NCBI GenBank assembly: GCA_021773815.1
Contig: JAJFJS010000106.1
Coordinates: 1-57,216 of the forward strand
From: Gammaproteobacteria bacterium
GTDB lineage: Bacteria > Pseudomonadota > Gammaproteobacteria > Steroidobacterales > GCA-2729495
Length of the DNA: 57,216 nucleotides
Direction of reading: 5' to 3'
Shown piece by piece: positions 32,556-40,497 of this stretch (the first letter of the stretch is position 1; each line of letters starts with the position of its first letter). The notes below the pieces were generated by a model. The model was given only the letters and a program-made list of their open reading frames with translations, searched no databases and was not told the DNA's origin. The position numbers and the translations under genes are program-made.

Positions 32556-35500
32556 ATGCTGATATCTGACCTGTCTGTCCGGCGTCCGGTGCTTGCCATC
32601 GTGATCAGCCTGTTGCTGATCGTTTTCGGATTGATGTCGTGGTTTCGTTTGCCGCTGAGTGAGTTCCCCGATGTCAACGCGCCGGTCCTGTCGGTCAGAA
32701 CGCAATATCCGGGTGCGTCGCCCGATATCATCGAGAGCAAGATCACCCAGCTGGTCGAGAACCGGATCAGCGGCATCGAGGGCGTCAAGACCATCGAGTC
32801 ATCGAGCAGGGAAGGCCTGTCGATCGTGACGATTGAACTGGATCCCGATCGTGATATCGATGCGGCGGCCAATGATATTCGCGAGAACCTGTCGCAGGTG
32901 GCCGGCAAGTTTCCGCGCGAGGCCGATGCGCCCGCGATCCAGAAATCCGGATTTATTGCGTCCCCCATACTGCGTATTACGATTCTCAGCGATCGATTGG
33001 ACCGCATGCAGATCACCGACTATGTCGATCGGTACCTGGTGGACGAGTTCACGACGATCGACGGCGTTGCGCAAGTGACGCTGAACGGGGCACGTCGCGC
33101 AGCGATGCGGATCTGGCTGGATCCGGCCGCCGTTGCCGCCCGCTGGCTGTCGGTCGCCGGCATTCTGTCCGACCTGCAGACCGAAACCGCCGAGTATCCC
33201 GCCGGCCGTATTGAATCGGCGCAGCGCGAACTTGCCGTGCGGGTCGCGCCGTCGTTCCGGACGCCCGAAGACTTCGCGCAGTTAATTATCGGTCAGGGCG
33301 TCGACGGTCACCTGATCCGGCTCGGTGAGGTTGCCCGGATCGAGGTCGCGCCCGAGGATGTCCGCAACGAGAATCGCTCGAACCGGCAGAGCGCGGTGGC
33401 GATCGGTATATCCAAGCAGGCGCGGGCCAACACGCTGACCGTGGCGCGCCAGGTTAAGGCCCGGCTGGGGCGCATTCGCGAGTCGCTGCCCGAAGGTACG
33501 GAAATGCTCGTGACGATGGATGATTCGGCGTTCATCGAAGAGGCGATCGAGCAGGTCTACAAGACACTGTTGCTGGCGATGCTGCTGGTCATCGCGGTGA
33601 TCTATGTATTTCTCGGCAATTGGCGCGCGTTGCTGATGCCGGCCGTCACCGTACCGATCTCACTGATGGCGTCGTTCATCGTGCTGATGGCGCTGGGGTA
33701 CTCGGTCAACCTGATTACGCTGCTCGCGCTGGTCCTGTCGATCGGTCTCGTCGTCGACGACTCGATTGTTGTCCTCGAGAACGTGCATCGTCGCATCGAG
33801 TCTGGCGAGCCGCCGCTGCTCGCGGCATTCAATGGGTCGCGGCAAGTGTACTTCGCCGTCATCAGCACGACGCTGGTGCTGATCGCGGTCTTTGCACCGA
33901 TCATGTTTATCGGTGGCCAGATCGGGGGCATGTTCAGTGAGTTGGCCGCGACCATCTCCGCGGCCGTGGCGTTTTCAAGTCTCGTGGCGCTGACGCTGAC
34001 CCCCGCGCTGTGTTCGAGGTTATTGCGCAAGAGCGAGGGTGGCCACACTTTCCGGGGGCGTGTCGACCGGGTGTTTGCCTATCTGCAGGAGGCCTACCGA
34101 ACGTCGCTGCGCGGTTGTTTGCGTCACTCGAAGCCGGTCTTCATCGGCATGGCCGCGCTGGTCGCCGTGACCTGGTGGTTTTTCGACAGCCTGCCGCAGG
34201 AGTACATCCCGAAAGAGGATCGCGGCATGTTTTTCGTCTTCGTTCGCGGCCCCGAGGGTGCGAGTCTCGAATACACGGACGGGGAGGTGAAGAAGATCGA
34301 GGAGATCCTGATGCCGCTGGTGGAATCCGGTGAGGCGGTCCGGATCGGCTCGCGCATTCCGAGCTGGGGAGGAACCAGCAATGTGTCTGGCGCGGTGATC
34401 GTCGTATCAATGGCGCACTGGGATCTGCGCCGGCGCTCGACGCAGGAGGTGCTGCGCAGCGTGTTCCCCAGGCTAAGGGCGATTCCGGGTGTCAGCGCCA
34501 TCGCGATCCAGCCCACGGGTTTTGATTTCAGCGGTTCGGGCAACGAGGTCGAATTCGTGCTCGGCGGCACGTCTTACGAAGAGCTGGCGCGCTGGCGAGA
34601 CATCATCCTCGCGGCTGCGGCGGATAATCCGATGCTGATGAACGTTGACGCCGACTATCGTGAGACCAGCCCGAGGCTGATGATCGATATCGACAAGGAT
34701 CGTGCCGGCGACCTGGGGGTCTCGGTCGACGATATCGGCCGAACGCTGGAAACGATGCTGAACTCGCGGCGCGTGACGACGTATCGGGACCGGGGCGAGC
34801 AATACGACGTCATTGTGCAGGCCGAGCCGGCGGCGCGTGAAACGCCCAGAGATATCTACCGCATCAATGTTCGCTCGCAGACGTCGGGGCAATTGATCCC
34901 TCTGTCGAATTTTGTCAGTTTCCGGGAAAGTGCGGGGCCGGGTGAGTTGAATCGCTATAACCGGCTGCGGGCGATTACGATTTCCGCGACCCCGGCGCCA
35001 GGTTACTCGATCGGTGAGAGTCTGGCCTTCCTCGAGCGTATTGTGCTCGAGCAGCTGCCCGAGCATGCCGTGATCGACTACAAGGGTGAGTCGCTGAAGC
35101 TCAAGGAAGCCGGTCAGTCGATGGTGTGGTCGTTCGGTTTTGCATTGCTGATTGTTTTTCTGCTGCTGGCGGCGCAGTTCGAGAGTTTCATGCAGCCGGT
35201 TGTCATCATGCTGACCGTGCCGCTGGCAGTGTTCGGCGGCATGCTCGGACTCTATCTGACCGACGGCACGCTCAATATCTACAGCCAGATCGGTATCGTC
35301 ATGCTGATCGGAATCGCGACGAAGAACGGCATTCTGATCGTCGAGTTCGCCAACCAGTTGCGTGATGCGGGCAGCGACTTCGAAGCGGCGGTCATCGAGG
35401 CCTCGAGTGTGCGTCTGCGCCCGATCCTGATGACCGGTCTCTCGACGGCATGCGGATCAATTCCGCTGGTCGTGGCGACTGGGGCCGGGGCCGCCGGCCG

Positions 35501-35672
35501 GTATTCTCTGGGGGTCGTCGTTTTTGCCGGCGTCCTGTTCGCCACGCTGCTCACGCTGTTCGTCGTGCCCGTACTCTATTTTTCATTGTGTCGCCGCACG
35601 CGGTCGCCGGGCCATGTCGCGACGGAACTCGAACGGCTTGCCGGCACCTCGGAAACAGGCCGCGATCGTTAG
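32556..35672 (+). CDS. RND efflux pump, HAE1/AcrB-type inner-membrane permease
   Basis: A 1038-residue transporter with the family's twelve-helix layout: one helix near the N-terminus (LAIVISLLLIVFGLMSWFRLPLSEFPDV), two large periplasmic loops, and the helix-4 proton-relay motif LSIGLVVDDSIVVLENVHRR with the paired aspartates. The helix-10 to -11 region reads TKNGILIVEFANQL, with the lysine that completes the relay. It would expel amphipathic compounds. It is followed after 15 bases by the flavodoxin/split-barrel fusion gene, so export and redox chemistry may be co-expressed. Confidence 0.92.
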   Translation: MLISDLSVRRPVLAIVISLLLIVFGLMSWFRLPLSEFPDVNAPVLSVRTQYPGASPDIIESKITQLVENRISGIEGVKTIESSSREGLSIVTIELDPDRDIDAAANDIRENLSQVAGKFPREADAPAIQKSGFIASPILRITILSDRLDRMQITDYVDRYLVDEFTTIDGVAQVTLNGARRAAMRIWLDPAAVAARWLSVAGILSDLQTETAEYPAGRIESAQRELAVRVAPSFRTPEDFAQLIIGQGVDGHLIRLGEVARIEVAPEDVRNENRSNRQSAVAIGISKQARANTLTVARQVKARLGRIRESLPEGTEMLVTMDDSAFIEEAIEQVYKTLLLAMLLVIAVIYVFLGNWRALLMPAVTVPISLMASFIVLMALGYSVNLITLLALVLSIGLVVDDSIVVLENVHRRIESGEPPLLAAFNGSRQVYFAVISTTLVLIAVFAPIMFIGGQIGGMFSELAATISAAVAFSSLVALTLTPALCSRLLRKSEGGHTFRGRVDRVFAYLQEAYRTSLRGCLRHSKPVFIGMAALVAVTWWFFDSLPQEYIPKEDRGMFFVFVRGPEGASLEYTDGEVKKIEEILMPLVESGEAVRIGSRIPSWGGTSNVSGAVIVVSMAHWDLRRRSTQEVLRSVFPRLRAIPGVSAIAIQPTGFDFSGSGNEVEFVLGGTSYEELARWRDIILAAAADNPMLMNVDADYRETSPRLMIDIDKDRAGDLGVSVDDIGRTLETMLNSRRVTTYRDRGEQYDVIVQAEPAARETPRDIYRINVRSQTSGQLIPLSNFVSFRESAGPGELNRYNRLRAITISATPAPGYSIGESLAFLERIVLEQLPEHAVIDYKGESLKLKEAGQSMVWSFGFALLIVFLLLAAQFESFMQPVVIMLTVPLAVFGGMLGLYLTDGTLNIYSQIGIVMLIGIATKNGILIVEFANQLRDAGSDFEAAVIEASSVRLRPILMTGLSTACGSIPLVVATGAGAAGRYSLGVVVFAGVLFATLLTLFVVPVLYFSLCRRTRSPGHVATELERLAGTSETGRDR

Positions 35673-35687
35673 AGGAGATACCCAAGC

Positions 35688-36614
35688 ATGACCGCTCCTG
35701 AACCGAGCCCGCTGGGCAAATCGACGCCGGTCAACCCGCGGGTTGCATTGATTTACGGGGTCGGGGATCAGAACCGACTGGCGGAGATCCAGGGCCTGCT
35801 GCAGGTCATGGGCGCGGGTCGGTATTTTGCCGTCGATGAATTCGATTCGGTCGATCCGGATCAATACAATTTTTACGTCATCGGCGCATCCGTCATCGAT
35901 GGCGAGCCGGATGCGGGAGTTGCCGGCTTCGTGGCGCAAAACCGTGACTGGTTGTGCACCAAACGTGTCGCGCTGATCGCATTCTGTCGACCCGGGCAAC
36001 AGCCTGGCGCGGCGCTCGAGGGCCTGCGGGACATGCTCGGCGATGCGATCCTCGCTACCGAGACGCTGTGCACCGATCCGCAGACGCCGGACCGGAAGGC
36101 GATTGTTGACGTCGGTGCCCGTTTGCACCGGCTCAAAGAAGACGGCGGCAGCAAGCTGGCGCCGGCGGAAATCCGCGAGATCGTCGACGCCTTTCTGCGC
36201 CGCCGCAAGCACTGCGTATTGTCGACGGGATACGGCGTCAACGTGCGTGGCACGTCCGTCAGCTATACGTATCACGACGGACATGTCTACATCATGTGTG
36301 AAGGCGCGGGAAAATTTCAGAACATCCTGCTGAACGACCGGGTCTGCGTCGCGATGTTTGCGCCGCCGAGTACGAAAAGCAAAGTTGCCGGCGTGCAGCT
36401 CACCGGCAGGGTTCGGATCTTTCATCCCGACACCGAGGAATACCAGCGCATCTCCGCGATCCGGGACCGCGATTGCGAGCGCCTCCGCGGCCTGCCGTTC
36501 ATTCTCTGGGCGCTGGACATCACGGTGGAGCAGGCCGAATTCTGGTGGGGCGATCTGACGGCGCGGGGTGTGGCGCCGAAACAATCGGTTCGTTTCGACG
36601 AGCAGAATAATTAA
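35688..36614 (+). CDS. Flavodoxin/HemG-like domain fused to a PNPOx-like split barrel
   Basis: A 308-residue two-domain protein. Residues about 18-130 look flavodoxin-like and closest to HemG, the flavodoxin-type protoporphyrinogen oxidase: an initial VALIYGVGDQNRLAEIQGLL strand-helix and YNFYVIGASVIDG, which parallels the YDxxVIGASIRYG of HemG. Residues about 160-300 are a split-barrel flavin-binding domain (KHCVLSTGYGVNVRGTSVSY, GKFQNILLNDRVCVAMF, GVQLTGRVRIFHP). The start has GAGGAG 11 bases upstream, overlapping the pump gene's stop. The stop codon TAA lies inside an inserted repeat copy (36609-36634), so the original C-terminus may have been different. Function is inferred as electron transfer or oxidation, perhaps on a tetrapyrrole. 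Confidence 0.75.
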   Translation: MTAPEPSPLGKSTPVNPRVALIYGVGDQNRLAEIQGLLQVMGAGRYFAVDEFDSVDPDQYNFYVIGASVIDGEPDAGVAGFVAQNRDWLCTKRVALIAFCRPGQQPGAALEGLRDMLGDAILATETLCTDPQTPDRKAIVDVGARLHRLKEDGGSKLAPAEIREIVDAFLRRRKHCVLSTGYGVNVRGTSVSYTYHDGHVYIMCEGAGKFQNILLNDRVCVAMFAPPSTKSKVAGVQLTGRVRIFHPDTEEYQRISAIRDRDCERLRGLPFILWALDITVEQAEFWWGDLTARGVAPKQSVRFDEQNN

Positions 36615-36737
36615 GGGGACAGTTTACTTGTCTCCAGTGAAGTTTCTGAATTAAGGGGACAGTTTACTTATCTCCGGTGAAGATCCTGCAGGTGATTCAT
36701 GTGACTTGTGAGAGACAAGTAAACTGTCCCCTTAATT
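36609..36737. repeat. REP/MITE-like element: two direct copies and one inverted copy of a 26-base repeat
   Basis: A 26-base unit beginning AATTAAGGGGACAG and ending CTTGTCTC occurs at 36609-36634, again with two mismatches at 36649-36674, and as an exact reverse complement at 36712-36737. The outer copies can form a long hairpin of about 129 bases. GGGGACAG-type ends are common in repeat elements associated with REP-type (Y1) transposases, but no transposase is present. The left copy overlaps the end of the upstream gene and supplies its stop codon. Confidence 0.75.
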
Positions 36738-36891
36738 CTGCATCGGAATACGGTCCACTTGATGCCAGTCCGAATTTCTCCGTGTCCGTCAAACGACGGT
36801 ACTTTTGACCGCTAAGCCCACAACGACGTCGTGCATAATCGGCCGTTGATCAACGGGAATACGTAAGTCACGGTTCCGACGGAGAGAGATC

Positions 36892-37902
36892 ATGCACATC
36901 GAAATCATGCTGGAGCCGGATCGCACGCCGGACGAGATTGCTGAACTTGCGGTTCTCGCCGAGCAGGCCGGCATAACCGGACTGTGGGTGCAGAATTACG
37001 CCTCCTGCCGCGACCCGATCGTCAGCCTGGTGCCCGCGTGCCTGGCGACTTCCCGGATCAAGCTCGGTGTGGCCGTCGTCAGCGCTTACGAGATGCATCC
37101 GACCAAGCTGGCGAACCAGATGCTGACGCTTAATGAGTTCTGCGGCGGGCGCGCGGCGCTGGTTGTCGGTGGCGGCGGCGAGTGGCTGGTGCGCCTGGGC
37201 ATCCAGCCAGAGCGACGCGTGCGGATGGTCAAAGAGAGCCTGGAGATGATCAAGGGCGCCCGTCCCGATCGTGCGTTCAGCTACGAGGGTGAACTCTTCC
37301 AGATCCACGGTCACCAGCCGGCTTATGCAACCGACACGCCGCCGTTGATCTATACCGGCGCCAACCGGGAACAGATGCTCCGGGTTACGGCGCCGCTGGC
37401 CGACGGCGTGATGATGAGCGACATGCCGCATCCGCGTATCGACGAGGCCGTGGCGCAGATTCGCGCGGCGCTTACGGCGGCGGATCAACCCGCCGACGGG
37501 TACCGCATCAACAATATCTGGGCCTGGCACATCAAGCCGGACGCCGAACGGGGAATTCGCGAAGCGCGACGTGAGGTGTTGCTCAGGGGATTGCTCGAGC
37601 GATGGTACCTGGCGTCGTTCATGAGCCCCGACGACTGCGATTTCATCGTCGAGCACAAGGCCGCGTTCTACAAGGCCTATCACGGCAGACACGACAAGAT
37701 CGAGGGTGTGCCCGACCGACTGGTGCAGTCGTTGCTGGATAACCTGACGATCACCGGTGATCTGTCGGCGCTGGATGAGAAGCTCGATGCATTACGGGCG
37801 TTTGCGACGGCCGGCGTCAACGAACTCGCATTCCGCCTGCACGACGATCCGGATGAGGCTATCGCTATCATCGGCGAGCATGTCGTGCCGGCCTTTCAAT
37901 AG
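36892..37902 (+). CDS. LLM-class (luciferase-like) flavin-dependent oxidoreductase
   Basis: A 336-residue TIM-barrel protein with a good ribosome site (GGAGAGAG before ATG 36892). Family features are PDEIAELAVLAEQAGITGLW at the N-terminus, ATSRIKLGVAVVSAYEMHPT, LNEFCGGRAALVVGGGGEWL, and PPLIYTGANREQMLRVTAPLADG. Members use FMNH2 or F420 and oxidise or monooxygenate small molecules; methylene-H4MPT reductase-like proteins look similar. It stands alone after the repeat element, without a visible flavin reductase partner. Confidence 0.85.
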   Translation: MHIEIMLEPDRTPDEIAELAVLAEQAGITGLWVQNYASCRDPIVSLVPACLATSRIKLGVAVVSAYEMHPTKLANQMLTLNEFCGGRAALVVGGGGEWLVRLGIQPERRVRMVKESLEMIKGARPDRAFSYEGELFQIHGHQPAYATDTPPLIYTGANREQMLRVTAPLADGVMMSDMPHPRIDEAVAQIRAALTAADQPADGYRINNIWAWHIKPDAERGIREARREVLLRGLLERWYLASFMSPDDCDFIVEHKAAFYKAYHGRHDKIEGVPDRLVQSLLDNLTITGDLSALDEKLDALRAFATAGVNELAFRLHDDPDEAIAIIGEHVVPAFQ

Positions 37903-38020
37903 ACACATCAGACGTCGAATCAGGCGGCGGGTGCGGCCGCCGAGCCGCCCGGGTGTTGCCGGTGGCTCATCCGCTGCAGCGGGTGAGGCGACTTGTGTTG
38001 TCGTGCCGACGGCCGGATCG

Positions 38021-38043
38021 AAATTGGTGTCTGACACCATTTT
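38021..38043. repeat. Short hairpin repeat, REP-like, possible terminator
   Basis: TGGTGTC (38025-38031), a single T and GACACCA (38033-38039) form a perfect stem with AAAT to the left and TTTTC to the right. This TGTCTGACACC core is a very common dispersed repeat in gammaproteobacterial genomes. It could also terminate the LLM gene ending at 37902. The rest of the gap 37903-38105 shows nothing else. Confidence 0.55.
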
Positions 38044-38105
38044 CGGAAAAATGTGAACCATTCCCCGTAACGCTTGCCCGCTCAATCGAGTGCCGGGTCG
38101 AGACC

Positions 38106-38915
38106 CTACAGGACGGACTGCCACCGACCCGAATGATCGCGCCGCATCGTGCTGCGATACTCATAGAGATCCGGCCGATACAGGCTTTCCATCGCCAGCG
38201 CCGGCGAGTCCTGCTCGTCAAAGAAGACGGTGCCGATCAGAATCAGCGGGGTGCCTACCGGAACGTTCAGTAACGGTGATGTCGTCTCGTCGGCGACCGT
38301 TGCACTGATGCGTTGTTCGGCGCGCTCCATCGACACGCCACTCGATTCCAGCGCGACCGGTGGCGCCATCGTCTTGAGTGAGCGGCGATCCAGGTTGGCG
38401 GAGTGTTCGGACAGAAAATAGGCCGTCATCAGCGTGAAGGGTTCGCCGCGCACGCTGCGCGCCCGGATCAGGCGCAGGACCTGCGTGTCCAGAGGCCTGG
38501 CTTCATCCGCGGTGGGTTGGGCAAGCCGTTCGGCGATATGCCCGGGCGCCTCGATCATGTCGATCGACAGCGTCTTCATGCGGGCCTTGCTGTCGACCCG
38601 GGGCCCCGTTTCGAGCAGGCCGCCGATGTTGTAGCGATCCCGGAACTCGATTGGCTGCGGGACGGGAAAGCTGCCGATGCCACAGCGCTTGGTAATAAAA
38701 CCGTCCAGTTCCAGGTTGGCCAGCGCCTTGCGGATCGTCACGCGCGATACGCCAAATTCCTGCGCGAGCTGGTTCTCGCCCGGCAGCGGCTGGTCCATGT
38801 CCAGTGCGCCGTCGCGGATCTTCTGGCGCAGCGCCACATACACCTGATGGTATAGCGGCGTTACGGTGCGTTCATCGCCGCCGATCCGGCGGCGCCCGAA
38901 CTGGTCTTTACTCAT
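38106..38915 (-). CDS. GntR/HutC-family transcriptional regulator (UTRA domain), divergent from the Rieske gene
   Basis: The start is set at ATG 38915, which has AGGA 8 bases upstream; a longer frame to 38981 would begin inside the operator and is unlikely. The 269-residue protein has a winged helix (VYVALRQKIRDGALDMDQPL, then ENQLAQEFGVSRVTIRKALA and the wing TKRCGIGSFPV), followed by a UTRA domain (VLRLIRARSVRGEPFTLMTAYF). It probably represses both itself and the Rieske oxygenase gene through the palindrome at 38972-38993. The ligand is likely the oxygenase substrate or product. Confidence 0.9.
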   Translation of the reverse strand: MSKDQFGRRRIGGDERTVTPLYHQVYVALRQKIRDGALDMDQPLPGENQLAQEFGVSRVTIRKALANLELDGFITKRCGIGSFPVPQPIEFRDRYNIGGLLETGPRVDSKARMKTLSIDMIEAPGHIAERLAQPTADEARPLDTQVLRLIRARSVRGEPFTLMTAYFLSEHSANLDRRSLKTMAPPVALESSGVSMERAEQRISATVADETTSPLLNVPVGTPLILIGTVFFDEQDSPALAMESLYRPDLYEYRSTMRRDHSGRWQSVL

Positions 38916-38971
38916 CACGGATCCTGTGTCACGTCCATTGCGGTTATCACGTATTTTAGCGCCTCGACCGG

Positions 38972-38993
38972 CCTGTATCATTAATAATACAGG
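38972..38993. promoter_or_regulatory. Operator-like palindrome between the GntR regulator and the Rieske gene
   Basis: CCTGTAT (38972-38978) and ATACAGG (38987-38993) flank 8 bases; TGTAT/ATACA cores are typical of GntR-type operators. It lies 20 bases before the Rieske start and 56 bases before the regulator start, so autoregulation and control of the oxygenase are likely. It does not match the 8-6-8 sites of the left cluster. Confidence 0.65.
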
Positions 38994-39013
38994 TTAATTC
39001 CAAGGAGAGACTC

Positions 39014-40123
39014 ATGCTTATCAATTTCTGGTATGCCGCGGCGTACAGCGAAGCGGTCACGGCGGACAAGCCGCTGAAGGTCAAGATGCTCGGTCAGCAT
39101 TTTGCCCTGTACCGCGATTCGAAAGGGGTCGCCCGTTGCGTTAGCGATATTTGTATCCACCGCAGTGCGTCGCTGGCCGGCGGCAAGATCAAGGGCGATT
39201 GCATCGAGTGCCCGTATCACGGCTGGCAGTTCAACGGCGACGGCGCCTGTACCAAGATCCCGTCGCTGGGTATCGACGGCAAGCCGCCGGCGCGCGCCAA
39301 GATCGATGCGTACCCGGTTGAGGAACGCTACGGGCTGGTGCACGTATTTCTCGGCGACCTGCCCGCGGAAGAGCGGCCGCCGATCATGGAGATCCCGGAA
39401 TGGGACCAGGAAGGCTGGCGCTGCATTCATCTTGAATATGACTGGAAAACGAACTGGGAACGTTCGGTCGAGGCGGGCCTTGACCCGGCGCATGCCGAGT
39501 TTGTGCACACGGGCATGAAGTTTGCCGGTTCAGACGAGGAATACATCATTCCTGAGTTAACTGTTGAACGGACTGAGTGGGGCGCGCAACAGAGTTTCGA
39601 TATCAAGACGATTGCGGCGCGCGGCGATCTGGAACACGTCAAACCCGAGGCCGCGCAGGTGACGGCCTTCGCATCGTTCCACGGACCGACGTGCACGGAA
39701 ACCCGGCTGACCCTCGCGCCCGGGCAGATCGTTATCCAGTACATGTTCGAGACGCCGATCGACGAGTTTCATATTAAGAAGCACCTGGTCAGCGCCCGCA
39801 CGGTCAACCTCGACCCCGGTTTCGATAAGCCGACGAACCAGATGAACCTGTTCGTTGCGGAGGAGGACCGGGTCATCATCGAAGAGGTAGATCCGGCGAT
39901 ATACCCCGAGTCGAATACCAAAGAATTGCTGGTGCCGGCCGACAAGCAGATCGCGATCTACCGCGAGATGATTGCCGAATGGGAAGCGCGCGGCTGGCGT
40001 ATCGATACGCGCCAGGTGGCGGCGGATCGTGGCCGCATCGGCTATGCCATTCCGTGCCCGGCACGCCGTACGCAGGCGAACTGGACGCTGGATTCGACGC
40101 CGATGCTGCCCGGCAAGGAGTAA
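39014..40123 (+). CDS. Rieske non-haem iron oxygenase, alpha subunit
   Basis: A 369-residue protein with AAGGAG 6 bases before the ATG. The Rieske cluster ligands are C47-x-H49 (DICIHR) and C66-x2-H69 (CPYHGW). The mononuclear iron site is D157, H160 and H165 in EAGLDPAHAEFVHTG. Layout and the CPYHGWQFNGDGACTKIPS stretch resemble the group containing pheophorbide a oxygenase, vanillate demethylase and phthalate-type oxygenases, which use a separate reductase; none is encoded nearby. The expression switch is probably the divergent GntR regulator. The substrate is unknown; a macrocyclic substrate is only suggested by the window's theme. Confidence 0.88.
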   Translation: MLINFWYAAAYSEAVTADKPLKVKMLGQHFALYRDSKGVARCVSDICIHRSASLAGGKIKGDCIECPYHGWQFNGDGACTKIPSLGIDGKPPARAKIDAYPVEERYGLVHVFLGDLPAEERPPIMEIPEWDQEGWRCIHLEYDWKTNWERSVEAGLDPAHAEFVHTGMKFAGSDEEYIIPELTVERTEWGAQQSFDIKTIAARGDLEHVKPEAAQVTAFASFHGPTCTETRLTLAPGQIVIQYMFETPIDEFHIKKHLVSARTVNLDPGFDKPTNQMNLFVAEEDRVIIEEVDPAIYPESNTKELLVPADKQIAIYREMIAEWEARGWRIDTRQVAADRGRIGYAIPCPARRTQANWTLDSTPMLPGKE

Positions 40124-40330
40124 ACCCGGCCCGGCTCGGCGGCCCGGCACGTTCCGGGCCGCCGATCGATTCGTTCTGCGCACGCGGGTGCTGCGGGTGG
40201 CGCCTGATCAGGCGGGTCGAGTGGTTATCTGCCCGGCATTTGCGCGCAGTGGAAGGGTTCAGCGATGAACCGCAGTGTTGTCTGCTACATCGCGTGGCGA
40301 ACTCGACCGGGGATCGAACGGGCAAAAGAA

Positions 40331-40379
40331 AAAGGGTCGAATCGCTTGATGCACCGTGCGGTGCCGGACGATTCGACCC
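40331..40379 (-). terminator. Rho-independent terminator of the exported chelatase-fold gene
   Basis: GGGTCGAATCG (40334-40344) pairs perfectly with CGATTCGACCC (40369-40379), with an inner hairpin GCACC/GGTGC. On the minus strand the stem is followed by TTTTTCTTTT. It lies 119 bases past the stop of the minus-strand gene at 40498. The remainder of the 374-base gap 40124-40497 shows no gene. Confidence 0.75.
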
Positions 40380-40497
40380 TCCTTCCCGGCGTATACCGCT
40401 CTCCGTCGGATACGCCGCACTATTCAGGTCAGAACGACAAGGTCAGACCCGCACCGAGGCAGTAGATTCCACGTCGGCGTGAGTCTTACCTGATTGT

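Noticed and set aside
35583-36584. Minus-strand open frame of 333 codons
   Set aside because: It lies opposite the flavodoxin/split-barrel gene and reads as arginine/aspartate-rich shadow sequence with no domain.
36609-36737. CRISPR-like repeat array
   Set aside because: Only three copies, one inverted, with unequal spacing and no cas genes; this is a REP/MITE-type structure. No CRISPR array was seen anywhere in the window.
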